Position numbers and translations under genes: made by a program. A stretch of 64,000 nucleotides of DNA from Zygaena filipendulae (taxonomy: Eukaryota > Arthropoda > Insecta > Lepidoptera > Zygaenidae), in NCBI GenBank assembly GCA_907165275.2, contig OU015665.1:9114001-9178000 (forward strand), given 5' to 3'. A model generated the notes under the pieces. That model worked only from the letters and a program-made list of their open reading frames with translations. It was not told the DNA's origin and did not search any database. Below are positions 22,669 through 34,803 of this stretch, piece by piece; the first letter of the stretch is position 1, and every line of letters starts with the position of its first letter.

Positions 22669-23392
22669 TGAACAATATGCTAATATAAAACAGCTTATGT
22701 CTGTCGTGGATGAGGTTAAAAAGGAATTATGGTCACAAAAAAAGTGTAGCAAAAATGAACAATCACATATTGACATAAATTCGAAATCGCCATATAATTT
22801 TGGAAAACTTGTGTCCATCCCATCAAGGTTAGTAGTTCCACTTACCATGAATGAGTCTGGTCCACACGGGATCACAACATCACAAGACTCATTGGATGAT
22901 TCGCACAATAATACAGTGGTAGCTACACATAAACACCCCCTAAACCAAACATCAACCCCCGACAATATGAATACATCCACGCCAACATATAAATCTCCTG
23001 TGACATACGCTGATGCAGCCCGGTCCAGTCCTCCCGAGACTGTGAAAATCACAGGTGAATCTAAGCCAACCTGTCTCACTGCAGCTCCACCACGCAACAG
23101 TAGTCTCCATTTATTTAATTTTTGTGTGAACACCACCGCTGGAGATATCATAAACCATCTGAATTCGCATCTCAAGTTAAAAAACATCCGCTGCGAGAAA
23201 CTGCCCACTCGAGGTGAATACTCGTCGTTCAGACTCGACGTTCCAGCTGCCTGTGTTCGGTCTGTTCGGAGCCGGAAACTTTGGCCCGAGGGAGTATTCA
23301 TTCGGCCATTCAACGACATATCACAGAAAAATCAGCACAGTAAAAATGATTCAAAAAACTTTCGAATCCGCCGGTCAACTGTACACCGATAA
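22610..23392 (+). CDS. LINE ORF1 (nucleic-acid-binding/coiled-coil type), main part
   Basis: 260 codons. Residues about 1-50 look like a coiled coil (SEQYANIKQLMSVVDEVKKE), followed by a Ser/Thr/Pro-rich linker and a compact C-terminal domain (about 165-240: LHLFNFCVNTTAGDIINHL, then a SSFRLDVP block) as in ORF1 proteins of CR1/L2-related insect LINEs. It has no CCHC knuckles. The first ATG is unlikely to be the native start, since an earlier ATG in another frame (22534) looks better. The minus-strand ORF 22651-23319 is its shadow. Confidence 0.7.
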   Translation: MHSKLEQCYDVINNQKALISEQYANIKQLMSVVDEVKKELWSQKKCSKNEQSHIDINSKSPYNFGKLVSIPSRLVVPLTMNESGPHGITTSQDSLDDSHNNTVVATHKHPLNQTSTPDNMNTSTPTYKSPVTYADAARSSPPETVKITGESKPTCLTAAPPRNSSLHLFNFCVNTTAGDIINHLNSHLKLKNIRCEKLPTRGEYSSFRLDVPAACVRSVRSRKLWPEGVFIRPFNDISQKNQHSKNDSKNFRIRRSTVHR

Positions 23393-26259
23393 CCTCAAAA
23401 TTAAGTCATTATACGAATATAAATAATTTCACAATTATTCACCAAAATGTTCGATCTATAACTAGTAAGACCGGTATACTAGATATATTGCTGATGAAAC
23501 ACAATCCAGATATATTAGTTTGTTCAGAAACTTGGTGCAAATCAGGTGAAATACAACGCGTGAGGCTCTGTAATTATGAATTAGCAAACTATTTTTGTCG
23601 CACGCGCATCGAACACGGCGGTGTAGCACTATACGCACGTAGCGGTGTAATGTATAAAAAGCGAACTGACCTACAGAGCCTCGCCGTTGAATACCACTGC
23701 GATTTAAGCGCCATCGAAGTGTACAGTATGAAATTAGTAATAATAGGAGTTTACAGAACTGGAAACGGTGACATTGCCGAATTTTTTAAAATCATTGAAA
23801 TGTTAATGTCTAAGTTAAGTGACGAAAACAAAAGATTCATTTTGGTTGGCGATATTAACGTGGATTACCTCACGGACACCAGTGATAGACGTCATTTAGA
23901 CGATCTGTTGCGTAGTTTTAATTGTCAAAATATTGTTAATTTCCCAACGCGTACTACAGATACCTGTAGCACATCGTTAGACTGCGGAATAGTTTCTCGT
24001 AACGAGAGTAACATCGACGCCTCGTCAATAGACACACCGATAAGCGACCACAGCGCTCAGCTGTTCGTGTTGACAACACCACAAAATATATGTAAAACTA
24101 AAGGTAAGTATACACTACGCAGGCTATTTACCAAAGATTCAATATTTAATTTTTATTTTGACATTACTAATTACAATTGGGATTTTATTGAAACTGACAT
24201 TACAATAAATAAAAAATTCAGTAAGTTGTTTACAATTCTGACACATTATATTAATATTCATTTTCCACTAAAAAAAGTAATTTGTAAGCAAAAAAATTAT
24301 ACAAGTTGGATTAGTGATGAACTGTCTAGTTATATTAAAAAGTTTGACGATTTTTGTGCAATCAAGCAACAATACCCCAACAACCGAGTGATAGGTAATT
24401 GCGTACGTCACTATTCAGAGCTTATCAAGTCGCTAAGCTTACGCGATCGCCGCGCACATTACGATCACAAGTTACTGACCACTAAAAATCCGTCGAAAGA
24501 AGTGTGGCGGATTGTTAATAACGAAATATCCCTTAAAAGTAAATCACAAAATATTGATTTAATAAGTGAGGGGTCACATGTCGATACCGAACGCATACCT
24601 GACTGCTTTAATGATTACTTTCTCAATATCACATCCAAATTACAATTAGGAAGTAATAAACACCAAGCACTTAGTTACCTACAACAGCATCTAAACGAAC
24701 TAAATCCACCGCAATTTGCACTACCGCTCGTAACTCGTGAAAAATTGGATGGGATTCTGAGAAGCATGTTACACAAATCGGGGACAATGGATATATACGA
24801 TATATCAATTAATATTATAATGTCTATTTGGCCGCTGCTGGCGGATAAACTAGTGTCTCTTATAAACGAAATGTTTCGCGATGGAGTATACCCTGAGGTA
24901 CTAAAAACTACCAGAGTATGTCCTGTATATAAGGGTAAAGGAGATAGAACTCAAGTCGATAATCATAGGCCTATTACTATTGTGCCGAACATCTCAAAAC
25001 TAATTGAGTCGATTATATCCAACAGCCTTATGGACCATCTCGAGACAAATGACCTACTTACCGACAGACAGTACGCTTATAGAAAAGGTAAATCAACTAC
25101 TGCCGCAGCACATCAAGCAGTAGACTCAATACTCACGAGCATAGATGACGGATATAAAACTGCGGGCGTTTTTTGTGATCTCACAAAAGCTTTTGACGTC
25201 ATCTCACACGAGTTGCTCTTGGCAAAATTAAATTCATACGGTATAAAGGAAAATGCCCACATGCTGCTCAAATCCTTCTTAGAGGGCCGCAAGCAACGCG
25301 TAGTAGTGACAGCTAATGGCCAGAGATACAGATCTGAGGCGGGAGATGTCAAAATCGGTATACCACAGGGATCCTCGCTTGGGAATACTTTGTTTCTGGC
25401 GTTCATTAACGATCTTGCCCACTTCATCACAGACGGTCTAGTTGTGTTATTTGCTGACGATACGACGGTTGTGATATGTGCCCGCACTTATGAGCAGCTG
25501 AACTCAAAAATAAATTTCACATATAGCCGGCTGCACGAATGGTTTTCATCAAATGGACTTATCCTCAATTTAACAAAGTCCACCCTAATGTTATTTTCGG
25601 CTAAAGCAGTTGAACTACCTGTTTGCATAGATAGCCCTATTCCGATCAGTCACGCGTGCAGATTTCTTGGTTATACACTGGACTCACATATTAACTGGAA
25701 AAACCACATACAGTCACTCTGTGAAAAACTTAGTAGTGCAGCTTACGCTCTGCGAAAATTGCGCCCACTCGTCTCCAGTGCCGTACTAAGACAGACTTAC
25801 TATGCACATTTTCACTCACTGATGTCATACGGTATATTGTTGTGGGGAAACTCGACAGACTCCAATCGCGTTTTTATTCTACAAAAGCGCGCGCTTCGCA
25901 TTATCGCAGGTATAAAACAAAGGCAAACCTGTAGGACACTCTTCACTAAACACCGCGTAATGACAATGACAAGTCTGTACCTATTCGAGATCATTTCCTA
26001 TGTCCGCAAAAATATAGCAAATTTCAGTCTTCGAGAGTGTGGAGGGCGATCTTTGCGTAATGCGGGAAGACTAGCGAGTGTCCCCCACCGGACTAAACTG
26101 GCCACTAGAAACCCGCGTGTGATTGGCCCAATTCTTTATGAGAAACTACCCGCTAGTTTAAAAAATACATCTGACGAAACTTTCTACCGCCAGCTGAAGA
26201 ATCTTTTGTTGGATAGCGAATTTTATTGTTTAAATGAATATTTGCACACAATCGATTGA
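23350..26259 (+). CDS. LINE ORF2: AP-endonuclease and reverse transcriptase
   Basis: Open from 23350 to the stop at 26257-26259, about 969 codons. The endonuclease begins upstream of any ATG: FTIIHQNVRSITSK lies at about 23428-23469, so the protein overlaps the end of ORF1 (stop 23390-23392) and is presumably made by reinitiation or frameshifting. Endonuclease landmarks: SETW, LVGDINVD, SDHSAQLF. RT landmarks: NHRPITIVPNISKLIE, AYRKGKST, CDLTKAFDVISHELL, GIPQGSSLG, catalytic FADD at 25450-25461, and the thumb region FLGYTLDSHINW. The C-terminus (LQKRALRIIAG, SLYLFEIISYVR) is typical of CR1/L2/Daphne-group LINEs. There is no RNase H or REL endonuclease. No internal stop; sense to the host gene. 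Confidence 0.9.
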   Translation, partial: FKKLSNPPVNCTPITSKLSHYTNINNFTIIHQNVRSITSKTGILDILLMKHNPDILVCSETWCKSGEIQRVRLCNYELANYFCRTRIEHGGVALYARSGVMYKKRTDLQSLAVEYHCDLSAIEVYSMKLVIIGVYRTGNGDIAEFFKIIEMLMSKLSDENKRFILVGDINVDYLTDTSDRRHLDDLLRSFNCQNIVNFPTRTTDTCSTSLDCGIVSRNESNIDASSIDTPISDHSAQLFVLTTPQNICKTKGKYTLRRLFTKDSIFNFYFDITNYNWDFIETDITINKKFSKLFTILTHYINIHFPLKKVICKQKNYTSWISDELSSYIKKFDDFCAIKQQYPNNRVIGNCVRHYSELIKSLSLRDRRAHYDHKLLTTKNPSKEVWRIVNNEISLKSKSQNIDLISEGSHVDTERIPDCFNDYFLNITSKLQLGSNKHQALSYLQQHLNELNPPQFALPLVTREKLDGILRSMLHKSGTMDIYDISINIIMSIWPLLADKLVSLINEMFRDGVYPEVLKTTRVCPVYKGKGDRTQVDNHRPITIVPNISKLIESIISNSLMDHLETNDLLTDRQYAYRKGKSTTAAAHQAVDSILTSIDDGYKTAGVFCDLTKAFDVISHELLLAKLNSYGIKENAHMLLKSFLEGRKQRVVVTANGQRYRSEAGDVKIGIPQGSSLGNTLFLAFINDLAHFITDGLVVLFADDTTVVICARTYEQLNSKINFTYSRLHEWFSSNGLILNLTKSTLMLFSAKAVELPVCIDSPIPISHACRFLGYTLDSHINWKNHIQSLCEKLSSAAYALRKLRPLVSSAVLRQTYYAHFHSLMSYGILLWGNSTDSNRVFILQKRALRIIAGIKQRQTCRTLFTKHRVMTMTSLYLFEIISYVRKNIANFSLRECGGRSLRNAGRLASVPHRTKLATRNPRVIGPILYEKLPASLKNTSDETFYRQLKNLLLDSEFYCLNEYLHTID

Positions 26260-26584
26260 TCGATTTATAATCTTAATTTTTACATTTTTGACATGTTCAT
26301 TTTTTTATTTAAATGAAATTTTTATTATTTTTATAATTATTGACATTCTTATTATGATACTTTTATTATTATTATTTTATTATTGACGATCATATTATCC
26401 TCTGACATTTTTATAAGTAATATAACTATGAAATTGATAATGTGAAATAAATGATTCTATTCTATTCTATTCTATACTGAAAGAACTTCACAGATAGGTA
26501 AATTAATTCATTAGACCTACATATTAAGTACCTATACTTACTCAGTTCTTATTATTTTTTAAATTTAATTTATATATCTACATT

Positions 26585-26610
26585 ACTAGCTGTACCCCGC
26601 GGTAAGCGAG
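26585..26610 (-). mobile_element. Helitron-like terminus, truncated
   Basis: CTAGCTGTACCCCGCGG followed at once by unrelated sequence (TAAGCGAGCAAATAC). Only the terminal hairpin end is left. Confidence 0.5.
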
Positions 26611-28196
26611 CAAATACATATACCTAAGAGAGCTCAACAAGTTTTTCATTTGAATAGCATTTATTAATACCATGGACCATGGTAATACGGATACTAGAAG
26701 GTACCTACTATTTCTTGTAAAAAGCACCTTCCCCAAAATTAATCAGCTCTCGAGGCATGTGAAAATATATGTGGTCGTCCAAGCTAAAAGATACAAGTTC
26801 TCGGCATTGGTATCCGAGATATAATCAGTTTTGTAAAGTTCGGTGAAAAAATTGCGTCCGCGACTTCAATTGATTATTATTAATAAAAGCTCATTTTTTT
26901 TTTATTTCACATATCTTAATCTACAATAATATATAAAAATCTATATAACAAGCAAGTAGAAGTGCGTTTTTTTATTTCACTTTTACTATACTTTTTCTCT
27001 AATCAAGCTTTTTCAGAGTTTCAACTTTAAATGTCTGTAAAAAACAAAACTGTACTAGTTTTTGAATATTTTTTCAATCGTTTTTATTAATCGACTATTC
27101 TAGATACCGATTACCGAATCTAGTCTTAACTCATTGCCCCACTACTGGTACCTTTTTACGTGGACGCCCATTATATGTAACTACTTATAATATGTGATAA
27201 ATAACCAAATTCTGAATGCATTTTGAGATAGTCTCTTCCTAGCCTATCCTTTGTATTGACCACACCTGAGTTTATTTTATTTATTTATTTATTCAACAAA
27301 ATTCCACAGCACATGACAGTAATTACAAGAAAATTTCATAAAACTATATTTAGGCCATTACGGAATAGCACTATGTTACCTAATCTTATACACATTAGCA
27401 ATATTATTATATTAAAGAATAAATAATTAAGACTAAAATAATTTTAATAAACATGGTTGTCCTTAGACCGATAGGAAGATCCAATTAACAACTAAGACTC
27501 GTATAATGTAGTTTGAGTTGCGTTTATACCTACATGTAAATAAGGGCCATACATTTTTCAATGAACTTTCTCTATTCCGAAGTTCCAAGCCGAAAGCTTA
27601 GTGTATTACGAATAACAATCTTTTACGTATTCAAGATAAGCCCAAAAAGGGTCCAGAAGAGATGAAACCTCACACTATAACTCAAAGTCTATAGTTACAA
27701 TTCCCATTTTACAAGCTTTATAGACTTGCGGAATACTTACTCAGATTGTATAACATAACTCACAAAGGCCCATTACGGCTTTGATCGGAATATCTCTTTG
27801 TTTTATATACATAAAATATACATACATAAGCTGAAATTCAATGTAGGTATCTACCATTGATACAATGCGATATCGAATATTGTAAACGTCTTATACAAAA
27901 TCTCATCGGGAAACTTATCAGACTTGCTAGACGTGTGTATTCATACAAACTACACTTCACTTTTCGATTTTAAAAAGTTTCCGTGGTGAAACTCTTACAC
28001 ACTTTTTGCAATCAAAAAATGTAAACATCTTGCTTCGTAGTAATATTATACTTTGGAGTATAAACATTAAAGTCTGGATTTTCTTCTTCTACAACTTTGA
28101 ATCCAATTATGCTAAAACTTTTGTGTATAGTTGAGGCGTAAAGTTAGTACCTATATACTAATTGCTAATGGCTTCTGCCTCAGTTTTATTATAATA

Positions 28197-28471
28197 CTAG
28201 ATGTTCCCCGCGATTACATCCGCGGTAATTTCGGAGTTCCCGCGGAGGTTGCGGGAAAAAGTACTCTATGTCCTTTTTTGTACCTCGACAGTAGATTACG
28301 GTGATTAGCTGTTCCCCGCATTAGTGCCGGAGTTCCCGCGGGAATTCCGGGATAAAAACTATCCTATCTTTTAAGTTGGACCATATTATAAAGGTTACAA
28401 AATTTTATCTAAATCCGTTTAGTAGTTTAGGAGTCCATCACGGACAAACAACGTGACACGTGATTTATACA
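28197..28471 (-). mobile_element. Helitron-like element(s), CACGTG subfamily with doubled terminus
   Basis: Two terminal blocks in tandem: CTAGATGTTCCCCGCG (28197) and TTAGCTGTTCCCCGC (about 28307). After the second comes the CACGTG subfamily body (CTATCCTATCTTTTAAGTTG and GACAAACAACGTGACACGTG). Interpreted as one copy inserted in, or recombined with, another. Confidence 0.6.
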
Positions 28472-28956
28472 CCGTGTTAATGAATCAACTGAAAACCTGA
28501 TACACCCCATTTAAAAAACAAACAATAATATGATTAAAATATATTTTATGTCGAAAAAAATTATACTTTAAAAGTTATTCAACATTAGTTTGGAGGTGAA
28601 CTATCTACGAAATTCCAAGCGCTACGCCCGCGCTTACGGTACGAATTTTATTGCTGCGGGCGGCGTACGCGCCAAATATTGTATTATAAATAATTTAGAC
28701 ATGGGCTAGTAAAAATGAAAAAATATAACCTATATTAAAACATAGTGCGATCGATTCGCTAGTTGATTCTGAGCAAACTACTTTCTAGTTTTCAGTTAAT
28801 TCATTAGCACGTTGTATATATTAAGATAAGACTATAATAACACTTAATAAATTACTAGTTACCTACTGTGACTGAACTCGTCACCTCAATCCCCCTAATA
28901 GCTCGTCCCTGGTAAAAATTTGGTAAAAAAAGGAAGGAGAAGTTTGTTTGCTATTT

Positions 28957-28975
28957 GGGGGGGGGGGGGGGGGGG
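28957..28975 (+). repeat. Poly(G) tract (19 G)
   Basis: Nineteen consecutive G. Long poly(G) is rare in AT-rich insect DNA and can form a G-quadruplex. A second tract, of about ten G, starts near 37867. Confidence 0.9.
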
Positions 28976-29516
28976 CAGGTATTATATCCGAAACTGTTTT
29001 ATGCCACGCAAATAATAGCTATTTGACATATTTTACGAGAGTGATTTGAATCTTGAATGAATCAAACTTAGGATTGAAGCAACAAACGCCTTCACTAGAT
29101 ACCTATGACTTTCACCCCATAGCAACAAAATGGAAGTTTGCAGTTCGAAAACAATATCTCACGTCTATTTCACCGCGTGATCTACGGAAGCGATCTCAAT
29201 GGCATACCATAATAGTTATAAATAACTGGAAACAAAAGAGGGGTCGCTCACTACAAAAGGCTTTATTTTCGCCGACCAGCGACAGTAGATACCTATATGA
29301 ATTCGTTTTGGCGTGATGGCAATCCTTTCACCTTTGTCGGTTGTTGAGTTTGTATCGTTATATCACTTCTATCATAGATCGCGCATCATAGAGCACAACA
29401 GGATATATTCATCTATAGATATATGAATTGAACAGAATCACGTTATGACATAAGTTATGACCTGGATCTATACTTATATTTTATAGGTATTGGATATTAT
29501 TCAGCACTAGGTTGAT

Positions 29517-29705
29517 CAGTCCCCTGCGGTTGTCCACACGTCGATTTCGGAATTCCTTCAGGAATTCTTCGTTCCGAGATAAAAACAAATCTATGTCGTT
29601 AGTGTCGCTTCCTATCAGTGAATAAAATTTTAAAACCGTTACAGTAGTTCCGAGGATTGCTAAATTACAAATTTTACCATTTTGATTATTGATTTATAAT
29701 TTTGT
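29517..29705 (-). mobile_element. Helitron-like fragment, degenerate
   Basis: CCCCTGCGGTTGTCCACACG, then GGAATTCCTTCAGGAATTC and ACAGTAGTTCCGAGGATTG, in the order of other copies but diverged. The CTAG tip is mutated. Confidence 0.45.
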
Positions 29706-29995
29706 AGACACTAGTGACTAGTACCTTCATTCTGTGCATAATAGCAGTCCGGTGACACCCCATACAAATTAATACAGTGAAAAATTGTCACATATACCTA
29801 CCACCAAACTTTCGCGGGGCATGAGGAAGCATGAAATTGGTGGGAGGAGGAGAGTGTTGCTTCTGTACGTAGTAAGTAATTTTGTGTATTCTTTGATGAT
29901 AAATAATCTATTTTAACAATCGCATCCCATCCCATCTAACGAGAGGTATCTTAATAACTACTCTAGTAGTCTTAACTAAGAATATAAAATAATCT

Positions 29996-30260
29996 GGGGG
30001 CACGGTAGTGCCCCCGCCAAGACGAGTCAAGCGAAGCGGGAGCACTACCTATCTTTTCTCTTTTCTCGTTTCGTTACTGCAAGAACCTTTGTATAACAGA
30101 AAAATAATTAACAGTGGCTAAATTTTTCACCTTACGCTCATGTGAATGGAGCGAAATGGCCAAGTCACATATTCTGACTAAGGTGTAGAGTTTGAGAAAT
30201 TGGCCTTGGCCTTGTAGAGTTAGGGTGTGTGGAGTTATAAGCTTGGCTCTACATGAGATA
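29996..30260 (+). repeat. Dispersed repeat, copy 1
   Basis: GGGCACGGTAGTGCCCC and CAAGCGAAGCGGGAG recur inverted at 37112-37190. CATATTCTGACTAAGGTGTA with GTAGAGTTAGGGTGTGT (30166-30232) recurs in direct orientation at 36448-36510. The two copies have been rearranged relative to each other. Class unknown. Confidence 0.55.
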
Positions 30261-30680
30261 TAATGATGACTTTTTGACAGTGCCGTCATATGGACTCGTC
30301 TTGGCATCATTTTACATGAAAATGTTTTTGGTAGGATAGTATTATACCAGCTAATAGCTATATTATTACAATACCAGTTAAAGTAACTAAGTCCTAAGCT
30401 CACTGTATTAATATTTAAGACCCAATGATATTTATAGAATGTCTTAGCTAAGACCCTATACTAAGTACACTTAATGGTAACCAATAAATCTTTATTAGTT
30501 ATTCGTGGAGCCGCGGATCTCCCTCAGAAATTGTTCCGGAAAGATATGGTGACGATTTATCCGTCAACTGTCCTTGTAAGGGCAGTGGACTGTATTTTGT
30601 TGTGAAAATAGTAATTACGTTTTAAGAGTCGGCACTTTCACACTAACCGCTGAAATCTTTGGAAGCATTTTGTGCCAATC

Positions 30681-30790
30681 TTAACCTTACCAAAACGATA
30701 CAATATGTCGACATATTGTATCGTTTTGTCGACGAGAATCGATAAAATGGCTCGATAAAATTTTATCGTATTGCGCATCTTAGCCCCACA
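30681..30790 (-). mobile_element. GGGCTAAGATGCGCA-type MITE, partial
   Basis: Ends CGTATTGCGCATCTTAGCCCC and contains GGCTCGATAAAATTTTATCG and the ACGATACAATATGTCGACAT palindrome, matching the right half of 56498-56659. The left TIR is absent. Confidence 0.6.
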
Positions 30791-31429
30791 GGTTAGGTTA
30801 GGTGAGGTATTCCAAAGTTTTTAAGGAAGTTATTCAAAGATCCATAGTAATTTTTGCTTCAAGGCAGTGTCGATGGGCTGGATTTCAATCACAAGAACCG
30901 TGTACGATATAAGCGCTGTGCACTGACCTTCAATCCGTCGGCGGCAACTCCGATCATCACTAGTTCTGGGCGCTGAACTCCTTGGTCGCTGAACAGTGAA
31001 CTCACTATATTTTCAACGGTACGGGATGATATCGCGCTGACATATTATGGAATATCTTGCGTTTTCAATAGCGAACAAAAGAAATAATAGTTTTTATTAA
31101 AGAAGAAAAATAATAATTGTGACGAGGGAAAACATTCGAAGCGATTGTCTTTTTTTTAATTTATTTCAAAAACTTTTTCTGTAATGTTTGTTTTTCTTTT
31201 CTATTGCAATGTTAATGACCAGTACTGCCGCAGCGAGCAATCAAAGTCGCCATGCATGTATTAATCGACTATATTATGCGTCTGCATCTTTGCGTGCACA
31301 GAAATGACATACCTACGGTTTGGGGGAAAAAAATAAAAATTGTAATAAAATTGCCCAACTGGCGCCATCACTTATAAGTAATAATATAAAAATGAAACCT
31401 TCTTTCCCTTTGTCATGGCATCACGCGTG

Positions 31430-31560
31430 AACGGCTCGACCAATTTCGCTAATTCTTATTTTGAATTGCGTTTGCTATTTTAAGGACAAAAAGAATAAAA
31501 GAAGCTTGAAGTTCCTACGAGAGTTCCGAAACTCATGCGGGTTTATTTCGGCCATTTGTT
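31430..31560 (+). mobile_element. Helitron-like subfamily B fragment
   Basis: GCGTGAACGGCTCGACCAAT and CGAGAGTTCCGAAACTCATG match the complete copy at 14984-15307. The terminal CTAG is missing. Confidence 0.5.
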
Positions 31561-33382
31561 TCTTTTTTTAATAGATTATTCCTTTTTTTACTCAAAAAAT
31601 AATTTATATTGAGTCGAAATGTGGCATGAAAACAGCTATATATTTAGCAGATTTAATAATAATTACATAGTAAAATAAACAAAGTGAACATACAATTATC
31701 TAACTAGAAAACTGGTGCTTAACGTAAAAACGTGAAGATAATGAGAAATTAAGCTCATTTCTTGGGCAACCCGCTGACAAATTGCTGATGACTTGTATGT
31801 GTTAGGCCCATCGTGCACAGCAAGGACAATCGAAGCGGAGCGCACGTAGCGGCGCAGGCGTTGAGCGACACCTTTTTTTTTTGTAAAATTAAAAGAAAAT
31901 ATGAAGGCGCTCTCAGTCCTTTTTCATTCCTAATAATAACAATAATTTAAAAAGCCCTTCATAAAGTATTTTAGATAAATATAGGTGATCTAAAATGGAT
32001 TTATATAACACTTTTCTCCGTAAGAATCATAACGAGGAGGGTGCAATCACTGCCCAGAGTCATTTTGTCATTTCGGTTCCAAAAAATTTTAAATTATTGT
32101 TTGCGGCCAATTGTTTTTGTTACTTTTTGGTGTAACTTTTAGATAAGTTCATAAATAAAAGACATGTTGAATAAATTAATGACATTTTAAAAAGATCCAC
32201 GCGTTTTTCCTCGCGTAACTCTCTCTATTCACTCTAAAATTATAAGAATATTTTTATATTTTAACACTGACGGTTTTTCCAGATATACTTTCAGCCTTAC
32301 CATACCTTTTCACACCTGAAACAGGTGTTTTATAATTTTTATAATAATTTTGGTGATTCTCATTCAGTCATTAAATTTCAAAGAATCTTGTCTTTCCTCT
32401 AACTGCCCAAATTAAATATTTCTAGCTTTAGTCATTTTAATTTTGACTTGATTGGATGAATGTAAGTTTGATTCAACTGCTCAACCGGGATTGATGAAAT
32501 TACGTTACGGACGTTTTACTCTGGAAATGCCACGAAAACCCTGAAATTAGCGCAGAAAAAGTCGCGGAGAACAATTAACATGTCATTTATTAATTCAACA
32601 TGGCATAATATATCTATTGAAAAGGTTATTTTTTTATCTATTAAAATGTTACACCATAGTAAACAAACAATTTTATTGAACCAAATGTAAACTATATGTA
32701 GGTAAAATATTTTTTTACCGTAGTAGAAGAATAAAACGAGGATATCATTCTAGAGGAGGAGCTCCGCTTCAGAGCCCGCGCCGCAACGACGCGCGACGCC
32801 TTCAGTGGGCGATGCGCGTTAGACATGTAAGCACTTTCTTTATGCGACGGTCCCGAGGCAGCCATGCATAAATAAATCTTACCTAGTGACAGGACACCGC
32901 ACGCGATTTATCTTAATTCGAGGCAGGGGAGGGAATTTATACAAAACGCCACGTGGAGCCGGATAGTAAGAGATAGTACCTTAAGCAGGCAGCGGGCTAA
33001 CTCTTGAAAATTATTTGAGTATGATTCCGATTTTGATTTGACTTTAAATTGAAATCGTATTTGGAATCGTGTTGACAATTTATTGAAATCGACTATTGAC
33101 AGATAAATACGATAGAGACGCGACCTCAAAGCTTCAAAAGTAACAAATTTTGATTCCGTTTCGATCTCATTTGATTAGAGTTTGATTTGATCCTAACTTG
33201 ATTGCGTCAAGAGTATGACCCTTACTGGATTGCGTTAAGAGTAAATCGGTAGTTTTCAATGTACTCTATATTATTATGCCTACAATATTTTTCACTACAA
33301 AAAAATCGTTAGAAAAATTATAATACCTAATAACACTTCACAACACACAGATCTACTCGATCCCAGTTACTTTCTTAGGTGC

Positions 33383-33581
33383 ATAGTATAAAACAAAGTC
33401 CTCCACCGCCACTGTCTGTCTGTCCTCGATAAACTCAAAGACTACTGAACGGATTTTCCTGCAATTTTCACCAATAGATAAAGGGATTCAAGAGGAAGGT
33501 ATATACGTATACTGTACAGTTTATCTTGGAATTCCCAAGGAATCTCTGAAATTATCGCAGTTGAAACCGTGGGACAGCTAG
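33383..33581 (+). mobile_element. Helitron-like element
   Basis: From GTATAAAACAAAGTCC, through the GTCTGTCTGTCCTCG and AGACTACTGAACGGATTTTC blocks, to GTGGGACAGCTAG|T at 33581. Similar to the left half at 1179 and to 59311. Confidence 0.6.
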
Positions 33582-33911
33582 TAGGCTCAGACGAAATGAG
33601 ACGAAATATGAGTAGGTAACTATACAATCTTGTGCCGTGGAAACTAAGCAAACGATGAAATTGATATTAATAATATTATATTGATTTACAAATTTATTTC
33701 TCTATATATAAATTCATTAGATATTATTTCATTATTATATTATTTTATTAGATTTATTATACATTACGTTAAACTAAATTAACGGAAGCGAACATAAATT
33801 GTAAACAGTAATAAACTAAAACTAAACTTAACTTATTGATACTGATTGAGATTATGCATACATATTATAATAAAGACGATCAGACTAGAACGTGAAACCC
33901 CGTGTTCATCA

Positions 33912-33993
33912 CACAAAGGCCACCCCCCACCGGAAATCGAACCTGAAACCTCTTCATTAAGGGAGAGGAATGACAACTGCGCTAACCCTGTCA
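33912..33993 (-). repeat. tRNA-derived SINE remnant
   Basis: On the minus strand, an A box-like TTAGCGCAGTTGT (33972-33985 region) lies about 40 bases before a B box-like GGTTCGATTTCCGG (33929-33943). Spacing and order fit a pol III promoter of tRNA origin. There is no closed tRNA cloverleaf, so this is a SINE head rather than a tRNA gene. Confidence 0.5.
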
Positions 33994-34743
33994 CAAAAAA
34001 TATTTCCATCCTTTTCCTGGGTTCCTTAGGGATCAAAGTGAACCATTTTTGAACCCCATGTTCGATGACGTACCTACATATTATTATTTAAACTTCTTTG
34101 AACGCGATAAGAATAAAGTTTCAAGGTCCAATTTGGGTACAACGTTTTGTACGAAAAGTTTCTTAGACAAAGTTTCACTTCCGTCACACACATCACATTC
34201 ACGGATTTGCAAGTGCTTTTTATTTTCTATTTGTTTTAAACATTGCTTTTTACTGTATTTGACTAAAACTTTTAGCTACCTAACTAAATCGAAAATTTTA
34301 ATAAAATTATTTTGATCGACGCGCGTTGGTTTTATTTATAACAAGAGATTTGAACCTTTAAAGTTACGAATTCACTTACAAAAAAAAAAACAAATAGAAC
34401 CAAAAAGTCTTTGATCAGAGACAATTCGTTGTTTTTAATTATTCCTGATTGGTCTTATTCACTAAAGAAAAGAAAGATAGAAAAAAAAATTATTCCAACA
34501 CTAATTACATATAATTTAAAACAGGTATTGTTACATTCAGGGATCGGGAACGTTCTCCTAGCTTAGTAATTAAAAGCCTTTTTTTCAATTTTCAGTTCAA
34601 AATTATTTAATCAAAGGGAAACATGAAGGTATTAAGGTATTAAGTAATTCTATGTAGTATATACCACGTTTGCTTGGTTTCCATGACACAAGCTAATAAT
34701 AGCTTACTGTGGGATCAAGTAGATCTGTGTGTTGTGATGTGGA

Positions 34744-34803
<60 letters not shown>
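34744..34803 (+). repeat. (ATT)20 microsatellite
   Basis: About 60 bp of uninterrupted ATT units, flanked on the left by the recurrent motif AGATCTGTGTGTTGTGATGT. TAA/TTA tracts are the target used by Dong-type LINEs. Confidence 0.95.

Larger units (their letters stand above)
22490..26476 (+). mobile_element. Nearly complete CR1/L2-group LINE in intron 2
   Basis: Contains ORF1 and ORF2 followed by a short AT-rich 3' UTR, AATAAA at 26446-26451, and a tail of TTCTA units (26454-26475). A short pentamer microsatellite tail rather than poly(A) fits the CR1/L2 type. The 5' boundary is an estimate: I could not find a target-site duplication. ORF2 is intact, so the insertion is young. It is sense to the receptor gene and carries its own polyadenylation signal. 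Confidence 0.8.

Noticed and set aside
22651..23319. 222-codon ORF on the minus strand
   Set aside because: Antisense shadow of LINE ORF1; no recognisable domain.
25113..25487. 124-codon minus-strand ORF
   Set aside because: Antisense shadow of the reverse transcriptase core.
29053..29316. 87-codon ORF near 29.1 kb
   Set aside because: No domain, no splice or codon signal, no repeat match. Treated as chance.
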